64,000 nt of DNA, from positions 12,189,235 to 12,253,234 of the forward strand of contig JAKZAN010000004.1 in assembly GCA_023053545.1 (NCBI GenBank), written 5' to 3'. The stretch comes from Lepidurus packardi (lineage: Eukaryota; Arthropoda; Branchiopoda; Notostraca; Triopsidae). Position 1 is the stretch's first letter, and each line of letters starts with the position of its first letter. Below are positions 48,300 through 61,314 of the stretch, piece by piece. The translations under genes and the position numbers were made by a program. Below the pieces are notes generated by a model. That model made no database searches. It worked only from the letters and a program-made list of their open reading frames with translations, and was not told the origin of the DNA.

Positions 48300-49505
48300 T
48301 TTCATATTTATATAAATCCTATTTATTTTATAGTATATAATAATAAATTTTATAATATAATTAATATTGATTTATTTACTAATAAATCATATTTATTTTA
48401 TATATTATAGAATAATTAGATTTATAATATAATTAATTCAATATTCATTTACGAAAAAAATGTGGTAAACTGTTTTAGCGAAGAGGGACGAGAAAGGATA
48501 CATTGTGTCTCTAATTAGGTTATCAAACTTAACTCTCCAATCAGTTTGGAGCACTTGTTTTTTAACTTTTTTTCGTTGTATTTCTAGGAATGAATCTATT
48601 ATTTAATTGATATTTACTTAGAATCTTATCTTTCATAGAATTCATGGCTTTTAGGGGCGATACGCTAAAGTGTGTGTGCTCTAAACCTTTACAAAGGAAG
48701 TCATATGAGCCTTTACTATTGGTCCAGGCGCGTCGACACAAGGTAGCGCTCTCGTCAGAACGTGATTGGACCGCGACTCCCTCGTCGTAGAGTCACCTAT
48801 GCCTATCAACTTGTTCCGTGTAACCAGACGTGTGGACTGAAAAGTCTGTGTTTAATAAATAGACGTTCCTTGATTTCATTTATGGCATTTAAGTCCATAG
48901 AAATATAGTATTATTTTCGATACTCCGATGTCCCTTGCAGTGTTAAAAAATGGCGACTCGCGCCAAATATGGTTCCGATCCTGACCGCTAGAGCAATAAT
49001 GAAATTATTCCTTAAATTTTAAAGAATTCATCAGTTAAAGTTTCTTCAAGTTCATTGTGGCGTCATATTCGCTTCATGGAGATTTTTGTAATGAAAACCC
49101 AACAATTCCAAGCGTTGCAAAAACCGCTTGCCAATACTTTTCAAACACTATTCCACCTCGTCTTCGTCTTCTTTAATGATGCCCAACCGCTTGGCTACTG
49201 ATTTGACTGAATTCGTCACTTCAAACTGGACCAAGTTAAAGGACATGGCCAACAGGGCAATCCCAAAGAGCAAGTACAGGGAACATAAGGCAATACTAAC
49301 TTCGACGTTCTCTTTAACGTTTTGTGCGGGTACAAAGTCTCCAAACCCGATTGTGGTCAAGGTAATAAAGCAAAAATAGGCCGAATCCAGAAAGGACCAT
49401 TTCTCCCACCCCGCAAACAGAAAAGCCCCGCCAAAGATATAACTCACTACCAGCAAAATACTGAGCCAGATGGGTACCGGGCGGTTGTGGTGACTCTCAG
49501 CCGGG
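48300..49505. repeat. Segmental duplication containing the K+ channel 3' end, source copy
   Basis: Matches about 57290-58291 in the same orientation, nearly base for base over 48715-49505, except that about 220 bp (48485-48705) are missing in the other copy. It spans the AT-rich flank, a piece with CTAGAGCAATAATGAAATTA, and the 3' part of the last K+ channel exon. Confidence 0.85.
48715..48990 (+). other. Possible LTR end with primer-binding-like word
   Basis: The piece holds AATAAATAGACG, then AAAAATGGCGACTCGCGCC; TGGCGACTCGCGCC could be a retrotransposon primer-binding site after an LTR end. No matching LTR start or target repeat was found, and no genes. Only a suspicion of an old remnant. 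Confidence 0.2.
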
Positions 49506-52500
49506 TACTCTTCATCCGAGATCTCGTAATCGTAATCCGTGTAGCCGTAATCATCATCTTCCTCTTCTTCTAGACGACCTAAGCGTGTTGGAGACATCGC
49601 TTTGTTGCTGTAACGAGTGCTGCCGCGGTCGGTTGGTTCCATTCGGCTGGGTTGACTAGTTACCAACCCCCGTTCGCGGTTCTCGCGTTCACGGGGTCGG
49701 CCACGTGGTCGCTGCTCGGGCAGTTCCTCGTCTGGATCCAAGTCTTGCGAATCGGCGGTCGGCTCGCGCTTCCGCGAGCTCGCTGACCTAACTTTCTCGT
49801 GTTTGGTAGGCATTTCAGGAGTGAACTGCACTTCGTGTTCTTCTTCCGCATATTTGTTGAAGAAGGCATCGGAATCGGCTAAGCTTTTCGCGGTAGTGGG
49901 ACCCAAACCAGAATCGTTGGTCGCAGAAGAGATTTTGGAACGATTCGAGCCTTTGGATTTGGGCAACGTTCGGTTCCCGTTCGCGTGCTGCGAAGCTCGA
50001 CCGCGTTGTAACCTAGTTCCCATTTCCAGCTCCTGATCCGTGTCTTCATAGTACCTGCAATCGCAGAATCAAGCGTCAAATCAATTCTGTAACATTCTTA
50101 CAGGTTAAAACGGAATCTTTCTACCGAATCTTCCAAGTCTTAAAATCATTAAGAATGTTCTAGTGAAGTAATCAACAGGTTCGACAAGTACTCACCGCAA
50201 TTCCATATCCGATACCGAATTGGATGAGCGTGACAAAGCGCTGTCAGAAATCGCAGAATCGGCTGATCTTTGCGACAATCGTTGCGATCGTCTTAAAGAA
50301 GTTGGCCTGGATCGCGAAGAATCCCTTAAAGTCAAAACATGCTTAATTTCAGTAAACAGCAAGGTTATTTGAATGTTTTAATATTGAATGGGTTTTCAGT
50401 ATAATTTGAGTTCAATTTCACCTAACGCGAGCACTGGATCGCAGAGTTCTAGTTCTGCGTAGTTTAGCTTTGTTTTTGGGCTGCCGAGTGCAGATATAAC
50501 AGCACACTTTCCAGTACAAGAAGCGAAACGAATGAGCCATGGCATCGCCAATATTCGCCAAGCATAACAACATCAAAGGAATCCCCAAAATCGCGTAGAA
50601 AATTGTGACAACCTTTCCCCATTGTGTCTTAGGAGCAATATGGCCATAACCTACAAGAATCATAGACACAAGATCCTTCAAACATCACATTACTTCCAAA
50701 CGATTCCTACTATAAGCTTCATAGCTTAAGCAATTTTTTTAACTGAATTCTTTAACTTTTTTCTATATTTACACCAGACTGCTTTGTCAATATAGACTGA
50801 ATTTCTGCGTTCAGAAATTAAATTTCTTATTTCTGCAGAAATTCTTACTATAATCTTCATAACGTATGCAATTTTTTAACTCAATTCTTTAACTTTTTTT
50901 ATTTTTACACCAGACTGCTTTGCCAAAATAGACTGAATTTCTGCGTTCAGAAATTAAATTTCTTATTTCTGCAGAAATTCTTACTATAATATGATTCTTA
51001 CTATAAGCTTCATAGCTTAAGCAATTTTTTAACTCAATTCTTTAACTTTTTTCTATATCTACACCAGACTTCTTTGCCAATATGGACTGAATTTCTGCGT
51101 TCAGAAATTAAATTTCTTATTTCTGCAGAAATTCTTACTATAATATGATTCTTACTATAATCTTCATAGCTTAAGCAATTTTTTTAACTCAATTCTTTAA
51201 CTTTTTTCTATATTTACACCAGACTTCTTTGCCAATATAGACTGAATTTCTGCGTTCAGAAATTAAATTTCTTATTTCTGCAGAAATTCTTACTATAATA
51301 TGATTCTTACTATAATCTTCATAGCGTATGCAATTTTTTAACTCAATTCTTTAACTTTTTTTTTATATTTACACCAGACTTCTTTGTCAATATAGACTGA
51401 ATTTCTGCGTTCAGAAATTAAATTTCTTATTTCTGCAGAAATTCTTACTATAATATGATTCCTACTATAATCTTCATAGCGTATGCAATTTTTTAACTCA
51501 ATTCTTTAACTTTTTTCTATATTTAAACCAGACTTCTTTGCCAAAATAGACTGAATTTCTGCGTTCAGAAATTAAATTTCTTATTTCTGCAGAAATTCTT
51601 ACTATAATATGATTCTTACTATAATCTTCATAGCGTATGCAATTTTTTAACTCAATTCTTTAACTTTTTTTTATATTTACACCAGACTTCTTTGCCAAAA
51701 TAGACTGATTTTCTTCTTTCAGAAATTAAATTTCTTATTTCTGCAGAAATTCTTACTATAATATGATTCTTACTATAATCTTCATAGCTTAAGCAATTTT
51801 TAAACTCAATTCTTTAACTTTTCTTTAGATTTACACCAGACTGCTTTGTCAATATAAACTGAATTTCTGCGTTCAGAAATTAAATGTCTTATTTCTGCAA
51901 TGAAAACAATGAAAAATCTTGCTAATGTGAAGAGTTTCAACTCGACATTATTAAAAATGAATCAAATTCAGATTTCCTAAGTGATCAGGTGAGTGATTCG
52001 AATCAAGTAAGGATCGTGGGGATCATGAAGCTCACGCGTATCATTTCAGATCTTTTCAAATCATGACGACCACGCATATCATGAAGACTGCGAAGTTCAT
52101 GAAGATCGAGAAAGATCGTGAAGATCGAAGAAATCGATAGGCTCAAGAAAAGGAAAGTATTACTGTCGAAAACTGACAAGTTTGACTGCTTCTCAGTAGA
52201 AAAGGGAGCTATTTTGGCTATATACCAATAGTCGTGATGAGAATAATAGAGTAGAACAAGGCGCCAGCAAAAGTCCATTGCACTTCAGTCACATCTTCGC
52301 TTCCATCCCACCCTTTTTTCTTCATGGACTCAATCAACGTAGTTTCAAAGTCCTGCAGCGTATTCATAGCCTCGGCCGTCCATAAATCTTCGTGCAAAAT
52401 GCTCATATTGATCGTCAACTGCCATAATGTGTCGGTGACCCCTTCGCGAATCCTTCGCATCTGTCGTTTGACTTGACGTTCATGGTCTGCTTCCAGCGCT

Positions 52501-52634
52501 TCAAAGGTAAACGCGCCCATGATACAGTAACCCACTACTAGCGACACTAAACCGATATGGGAGACGAGGAAAGTGGCTATATTCCGCAAATAAAATAAAC
52601 ATTTGCTAGACTTCTTCTCCGGTTCAGACATCAT
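49148..52634 (-). CDS. Two-pore-domain potassium channel (K2P)
   Basis: Four exons: 52634-52226, 50650-50422, 50324-50196 and 50054-49148; 557 residues, phases 1, 2 and 2. The start is the ATG pair at 52634. Order: cytosolic N-terminus; M1 (about 20-45, with HIGLVSLVVGYCIMGAF); an outer cap loop; pore 1 with TTIGYGH (134-140), the filter being split by intron 1; M2 (VVTIFYAILGIPLMLLCL); a very long Arg- and Ser-rich and acidic cytosolic loop; M3 (IWLSILLVVSYIFGGAFLF); pore 2 with TTIGFGDF (489-496); M4; and an acidic tail EDEDEVE. It should form dimeric leak K+ channels in the plasma membrane. Closest in style to invertebrate TWK channels, but subfamily is not fixed. The loop between M2 and M3 is unusually long and probably regulatory. 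Intron 1 is filled by a minisatellite. Confidence 0.92.
50690..51900. repeat. Minisatellite in K2P intron 1, about 160-bp unit, about 8 copies
   Basis: TTTCTGCGTTCAGAAATTAA recurs at about 160-bp spacing from 50802 to 51868, with AACTCAATTCTTTAACTTTT, ACACCAGACT and CTTCATAGC. Each unit holds a TTTCTGCAGAAA palindrome and the inverted pair TTCTGCGTTCAGAA. Copies are very alike, so the array is young. Confidence 0.9.
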
Positions 52635-52649
52635 TGGCGCTTTTTTCAC

Positions 52650-54590
52650 TGAATTTCAGAGAATTTAACCACAATGGAGGGCCCTCTCTGGGTTCTGCTG
52701 GCTGATCACTTAATGTTTATCAGCAGTTGTTAAAAACTCCACTTGACTTGTAAAAGAGTCTCACTTGGCGAGCTCCTTGAGACCACAATGAAGGAGATAA
52801 AGAGAATCTTTGAGTAGAGAACTTGGAGAAACTGTTGCTCCTTCTCTCTTTACACAGAGGAATATAGCTAAACCTTGCGGTGGAGTTTATAAATACACAA
52901 GGAGGTGGCTCGTCTGGGGTGATAACACATTTTGCCCAACTTGCCCCCCTCCATGTCCTAAAATAAAATCCTTATGCTGTCTTCTCTTTTTTTTTGTGTA
53001 CATTTTCCCCTTTGGAATTCTTCAGACAAAAATGGGCCTTTTCTTTATTAGATTCTTTGCTAAGAATCTAATATTTCTTTAAATATTAGATATCTTTGGA
53101 AAATGGTTTTAAATACGGTGTAAGTTTTAAAAAAATACTGCTTAAAACAGATTTGCGTTTCGTTGTTTAACACGATCCTGTTCACATGGATCAAAAATGG
53201 CCGCCAAGAACTAAAGTTTGAAACTTTTTGAATGACAAGCTAATTGGTTGTAGTTCATTTAGAATAGGCAATTATGAGTAATAAATCGTGGAACTGGTGA
53301 ACAAGCCACTGAAATTAGGGGCGAGAATAGACAGATGAGATATTTAGTTAATTTACTAGCCAAATGTGTTTAAGAAACTCTATTCTAAAGGCAAATTCTT
53401 AAAAATCTCCAATCTGATTCGGGATTTTGAACTTTGCAAGAGATATCTTAGACTACCTGGAAAACGGTTTTAAATACTGTGTAAGTTTAAAAAAAAATAC
53501 TGCTCTAAACAGGTTTGCGTTTCGTTGTTTAACACGATCCTGTTCACATGGATCAAAAATGGCCGCCAAGAACTAAGTTTGTAACTTTTTGAATGACAAG
53601 CTAGTTGGTTGTAGTTCATTTAGAATATGCAAATTTGAGTAATAAATCGTGGAACTGGTGGACAAGCCACTGCCATTAGGGGCGAGAATAGACAGATGAG
53701 ATATTTAGTTAATTTACTAGCCAAATGTGTTTAAGTAACTCTATTCTAAGGGCAAATTCTTAAAAATCTCCAATCTGATGCGGGATTTTGAACTTTTCAA
53801 GAGATATCTTAGACTACCAAAGATTCTGTGGCATGTCTCGTCCAGGTATACTGTGTATACTGTATACTGTATACTGTGTGTATACTGTATACTGTGTACA
53901 AAAGTGAAACAGTTTCTCAAGCGAAAGGCATTTCACTTGTTTTCTTGTCTTTTACGGAAGTTATGATCCGGAAATGTGAGATAACTTGTTTTTATTTCTT
54001 AATAGAAAGTGAAAGGAAAGAAAAGTAAAATGCGAATGGAAAATTGTGTTGTTTGCGCTGTTTCATAGATGGCGAAAGCTTGCCAAACGGAATGCACGTT
54101 CTGGCTCCAGCGCCACTCATCCCGCAGTTTTCTAATGCAAGAAATTGTTAAGCGATATATTCGATTCTTAATTATGACAAGTAGTAGCTCAACACACTTC
54201 TACCAGAGGAAAATTCAACTACATTCAAAGGTTTCCTTTATTTTCCCGAGGCATTCCATACTGACCACTCAACTCTAAAGGGAAGCCTATCGAGTCTTTA
54301 CCAAATTCGCTCCCTAGCGGCAAGAATGGGCGAAACCCACCATTTTACGTGTGCTTTCTACAATGTGCTTGCTTATTATGTAGAAAGCGTACGTAAAATG
54401 GTGGATTTCACCCAGTCTATTTCACCACTTTCACCCTAGCTATTTGGGTTCACTTTTATTTCATCTCAGTGCATCTGGAAGGCCATTCCACCTTAGATTA
54501 TAGTCGAATAACTAGACGACGATTCATTTTAAAAAATCCACTTTCCTTACATTGTGAGTAAGAGCACTTTCAAGCCAATTTAATTTCTTA
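52650..54590. other. Promoter side of the K2P gene and a tandem repeat
   Basis: The first part should hold the K2P promoter. A block of about 362 bp is doubled (about 53088-53448 and 53449-53815; shared CACGATCCTGTTCACATGGA and TTACTAGCCAAATGTG). A run of GTATACTGTATACTG repeats lies at 53845-53905. One TAGATGGC word is at 54066. No gene is seen. Confidence 0.65.
53088..53815. repeat. Tandem duplication, about 362-bp unit, 2 copies
   Basis: Two copies at over 90 percent identity by eye, both with TGGTTGTAGTTCATTTAGAA and GGCGAGAATAGACAGATGAG. Non-coding. Confidence 0.85.
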
Positions 54591-54918
54591 AGAACATGCA
54601 TACATCGGAAAATGCGTTTCCAGGTATTACCCATAGAATGCTCTCTTAGCATTTGTTATTCTTGTTGATAAAGTAAAATATATGAAAGTGATTTTCCAGC
54701 GTTAATTATACATTTTGGGTGTGCAACATTTTTATTAAATTCCAGTGATCCCGGCACAGCAATTGCCATCACCTTACATTACAACTAAATACATACGTAT
54801 TCAATACCAAATAAACCCTTGCTCTAAAGGAAACAGAATCTTGAAGGTTGCACACTGCACATCAGAAGGTACGTTTCGAAGTTTTGCGCATAATAAGCAT
54901 GCGTTTTCTCTCCCCGTT

Positions 54919-56542
54919 TTAGCCCAAGACTCGAATGGGACTAACAGCAATACTGCAGGCATTGATTCCGCGCTTCAGGTAGAAATATCCTCCCATGCCC
55001 CAAGTCGGTCCTAACCACTCATTGCGAAGAATCCAGACCTTGACTCCATCAACTCTACCATAACCGACGACCATAACAGGGTACATGAGCCCATCATTAG
55101 AACCACTCTAAAATATCAATGGAAAGGAAATGGAATTTTTTTAGAAAACAAGTGTTCGTCCTTTAACCTGATTCTCTTAACGTTACTTGCAGATCAAAGC
55201 TGAAATCGGCAGCCGTTCTCGGACAAAAGGTATCACTGTCAAGAATCCCAGCACTGTTTCATATTAAAACAAAAGAATTTACTATTTGACGAGTTCTGCC
55301 TTGGAAGCAATGAAACCACAAGGTGTTAGAACGTTGAGCAAAGGTGTACTTACACGTAACTGGTAAATCCTTCAATTTGTACTGTATCCAAGTACAATGT
55401 TACTAAGATGGGTCCTCGTTTCTTGACGACCTTAGCCATCCTTTGCTCGTCAAATGGCTTTAAATTCCGGTAGCCCTTTTTCAACTTGTATGCAACTTCT
55501 ACTTTGTCTGCGTGGCAAGTGTCGACTTGACTTTGTCTGTCCTCAAAATCTTCCTACAAAAGAACAAACAAAAGTGTGAGAGAGATGTTGATTGACACCA
55601 TAAAACTCTCAAACTTTTTACTTCAAACGTTTACTTCAACTTATAACTTGCCAAGTGGAGTTATGAATTGAGGTAAAAAGTCTTAAAAACTAAAAACTTA
55701 CCGCTTCAAAGTACGTCGTATTCAAAGCGATACCAGCGTAGACGAGATAGTCTAAGGCGTCTGTTACTTTCTTGTAATTTTGCAAAAAGCACGAATAAGT
55801 GGAGGGCATCGCACATTCCAGGACCTGCTCAGTACTAAATACCCAACGGTCAAATTGCTTTGTTCAGTTGCTCTTAGTTTGTTATAGTGGCTTTCTAGTT
55901 TTACCTGAAATCACGTAGAACCTTTCCGGGGCTTGACTCGCAGTCCCGGTATTCGGCCATAGAGACTGCTGGAAGCGCCCAGAATGTTAAGATGCAGTCG
56001 TCAGTTTCTACTACAAATTCTTCACTTATGGGAGGCATGCATTTGCTGTTGCGATAATCCACCTAGAATCACCTTCCCTTAAAAACCAAAGCCAAAAAAG
56101 CACAGACATGCGAAAGAAAGTTTGCGACGAACTGCAACTTACCGGGAAAGCTCGTTCTCTGGCTTCCAAATCAATTCGGACTGCGTTTTCATTCTCCTGT
56201 TAATCGTAAAAAATTTCACAAAATATCTTTTGTAAAACCACAAATAATTAAAGAACTTTACAGTAGGACATTTTTTTAGCTAAAAAAGACGACATATACA
56301 TTTATAGTAAAATTAAGGGCAGTTACAGAATGTGAATGAAATTGAAAATCGTGAATGTCACGTGTATACGATATAAAGGTTCGACTTGCAATTTGCTACG
56401 AAAACTGTAAACAAGGATCCTAAGAAAATAAAAAAGGAATATTTACCCCGTTGGCAGTAGGCAGCGCCAGGACGGCTGTAGCGGCAGCAACCAGCAATAG
56501 GAAATGTACCAAACCAGGCACTCGAGCGTGGAAGGCAGCCAT
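54919..56542 (-). CDS. Pseudo-cathepsin D: inverted intact copy
   Basis: Seven exons: 56542-56447, 56196-56143, 56062-55905, 55834-55702, 55553-55354, 55253-55187 and 55107-54919; 298 residues, all in phase. The signal peptide matches that of B. Active-site region DDCILTFWALPAVSMAEY has Phe at the catalytic Cys; LMYPVMVVGYG has Tyr at the His; Asn is kept. The last exon starts SGSNDGL, unlike the others, and the end reads NACSIAVSPIRVLG. TATA box and TCAGT initiator are kept, so it is probably expressed. Secreted and probably inactive as a protease; role unknown. Confidence 0.83.
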
Positions 56543-56652
56543 TTTGGAAAGTTCTTACTTGACAAGCAGGGAAAAGAACAGAATAACGGCCTATTACAGA
56601 GCCAAAAGCAATTTTAAAAATTGTCAACTGGATTGGTCAGAGCTCTTTTGAG

Positions 56653-56689
56653 ACTGATACTTTTCCACTGGAACAGTAGTAGTTTTATA
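56653..56689 (-). promoter_or_regulatory. Core promoter of gene D: TATA box and TCAGT initiator
   Basis: On the minus strand TATAAA (56689-56684) is followed by TCAGT (56657-56653), matching A and B. Confidence 0.6.
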
Positions 56690-57289
56690 GGTGTACATCA
56701 AGTAGGGGATTCCCCTCGTATTGCTGTACGGCTCTCAGTCATTCAATTTTTATGGAAATGAACCTTTGTCACGAGTTTGTCCTCGTTCGTACTACTCCTC
56801 CAGCTGTTTTTATTTCCTTTGTTGCTCTATATTTAGACATTCTACGTATACACGGCACGTGGGAGAACGCTGCAGAGAGGAGTGGATTTCCAGATGGACG
56901 TCGCTCCTTTCCTGGGTGGGTGAGAGTATGGGTGGTTTCTTTATTCATGACAGGTATTCGAACAGTTTGTCCAGTGTTCATTGGTCCACGTTTTTGGTCA
57001 TTTGTATGCGGGAAACCAGGTGTTTCTAATAGCCAGTATGCTTGACAATTTACTGAAGGAATGAAGTTATTTGCTTTCATCAGTATATTCTTCCACAGTT
57101 CGAGAGATCTTTCGGGTTTTAGTTTGAAATTGGTTGAAAAGGTTGAATAGGTTGAAATCATTAATCTATGCTTGTCCTTTTCCGTAATTTACTAACAGTC
57201 ACTGATTGTCGTTGGTAAATATATTTTGTTTCACCTATTTATAAGCAGAGTTTGTAGCTAAAGCTAGATTCACTGTTGAATTTTCATAA

Positions 57290-58291
57290 TAATATTGATT
57301 TATTTATTAATAAATCATATTTACTTTATATAGTATATAATAATACATTTTATAATATAATTCATATTGATTTATTCACTAATAAATAATATTTATTTTA
57401 TATATTAAATAATAATAAGTTTTATAATATAATTAATCAATATTCATTTACGAAAAAAATGTGGTAGACTTTTACCAATTAAGACATATGAGCCTTTCCT
57501 ATTGGTCCAGGCGCGTCGACAAAAGGTAGCGCTCTCGTCAGAACGTGATTGGACCGCGACTCCCTCGTCGTAGAGTCACCTATGCCTATCAACTTGTTCC
57601 GTGTAACCAGACGTGTGGACTGAAAAGTCTGTGTTTAATAAATAGACGTTCCTTGATTTCATTTATCGAATTTAAGTCCATAGAAAAATAGTATTATTTT
57701 CGATACTCCGATGTCCCTTGCAATGTTAAAAAATGGCGACTCGCGCCAAATATGGTTTCGATCCTGACCGCTAGAGCAATAATGAAATTATTCCTTAAAT
57801 TTTAAAAGAATTCATAAGTCAAAGTTTCTTCAAGTTCATTGTGGCGTCATATTCGCTTCATGGAGATTTTTGTAATGAAAACCCAACAATTCCAAGCGTT
57901 GCAAAAACAGCTTACCAATACTTTTCAAACACTATTCCACCTCGTCTTCGTCTTCTTTAATGATGCCCAACCGCTTGGCTACTGATTTGACTGAATTCGT
58001 CACTTCAAACTGGACCAAGTTAAAGGACATGGCCAACAGGGCAATCCCAAAGAGCAAGTACAGGGAACATAAGGCAATACTAACTTCGACGTTCTCTTTA
58101 ACGTTTTGTGCGGGTACAAAGTCTCCAAACCCGATTGTGGTCAAGGTAATAAAGCAAAAATAGGCCGAATCCAGAAAGGACCATTTCTCCCAACCCGCAA
58201 ACAGAAAAGCCCCGCCAAAGATATAACTCACTACCAGCAAAATACTGAGCCAGATGGGTACTGGGCGGTTGTGGTGACTCTCAGCTGGGTA
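57290..58291 (-). pseudogene. Truncated copy of the K2P 3' end
   Basis: The coding remnant 58289-57932 encodes, with the same protein sequence, the last 119 residues of the K2P channel from YPAESHHNRPVPIW through M3, pore 2 (TTIGFGDF) and M4 to the stop. The match ends abruptly at GGGTAC (58291), after which sequence belongs to the gamma-glutamyltransferase 3' flank. The first pore, M1 and M2 are absent and no promoter is visible, so it cannot make a K2P channel. Few differences separate it from the source copy, so it is recent. Confidence 0.85.
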
Positions 58292-58349
58292 CAAAACATT
58301 TTTGCGAAATTGGGATTACAAAACAGGGGATGATTCAAAGAAGAATAAA

Positions 58350-60945
<2,596 letters not shown>

Positions 60946-61314
60946 CAATTTATGCCACGAGTCGAAGGATTGAAACAGAAAACCAGCAAAGCAGGACAAC
61001 TGAAGGGCTCCTTAGCTAAACTGGTACTGAACCTCTGGAACCTCTGGCAGGTACTGAACCATTGCCTCTTTCGCAGCTTCCATATTCAAGGCTACTTTTT
61101 ACATTAGTTGAGATATTATACTTTGACGAGAAATAAGATTTGAGAATTTTTATATTAAGTTCAATCACGTTTTTATAATAACTTTTTGTATTAAGTTTAC
61201 AATCAATTCGGTTTAAAAACTGTAATTCAAAGAAACAAATCCCGGACTAAAAGGTTTCCCAAAAAATAGGGATTACAAAATAAGATAGATGTTTTAGATG
61301 TTTTAAGCCAAGTT
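60946..61314. other. Intergenic between the two gamma-glutamyltransferase genes
   Basis: Should hold the promoter of copy 1 and the 3' end of copy 2. A short internal repeat (ACTGAACCTCTGG and GGTACTGAACC) at about 61025-61060. No TATA box stands out. Confidence 0.4.

Larger units (their letters stand above)
54590..57165 (-). repeat. Inverted duplication carrying gene D
   Basis: The block is the reverse complement of about 33720-37090: the 3' flank (TACCCATAGAATGCTCTCTT), the whole gene, the promoter and upstream sequence up to TTTGCTTTCATCAGTATATTC all match. It is more diverged from A than B is in places. Confidence 0.8.

Noticed and set aside
48093-48410. A plus-strand frame full of SFISFVHLVHS
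   Set aside because: It is the translation of the TTCATCTCG short repeat.
48715-48990. A full LTR retrotransposon next to the K2P gene
   Set aside because: Only a primer-binding-like word and AATAAA are seen; no second LTR, target repeat or coding part.
49128-50036. Plus-strand frames opposite the K2P last exon, also at 57960-58333
   Set aside because: Shadows of the channel gene; the same shadows appear in the duplicate only because the DNA was copied.
53778-54028. Frames across the GTATACTG repeat
   Set aside because: Low-complexity DNA translated as YTVYTVYC; not a gene.
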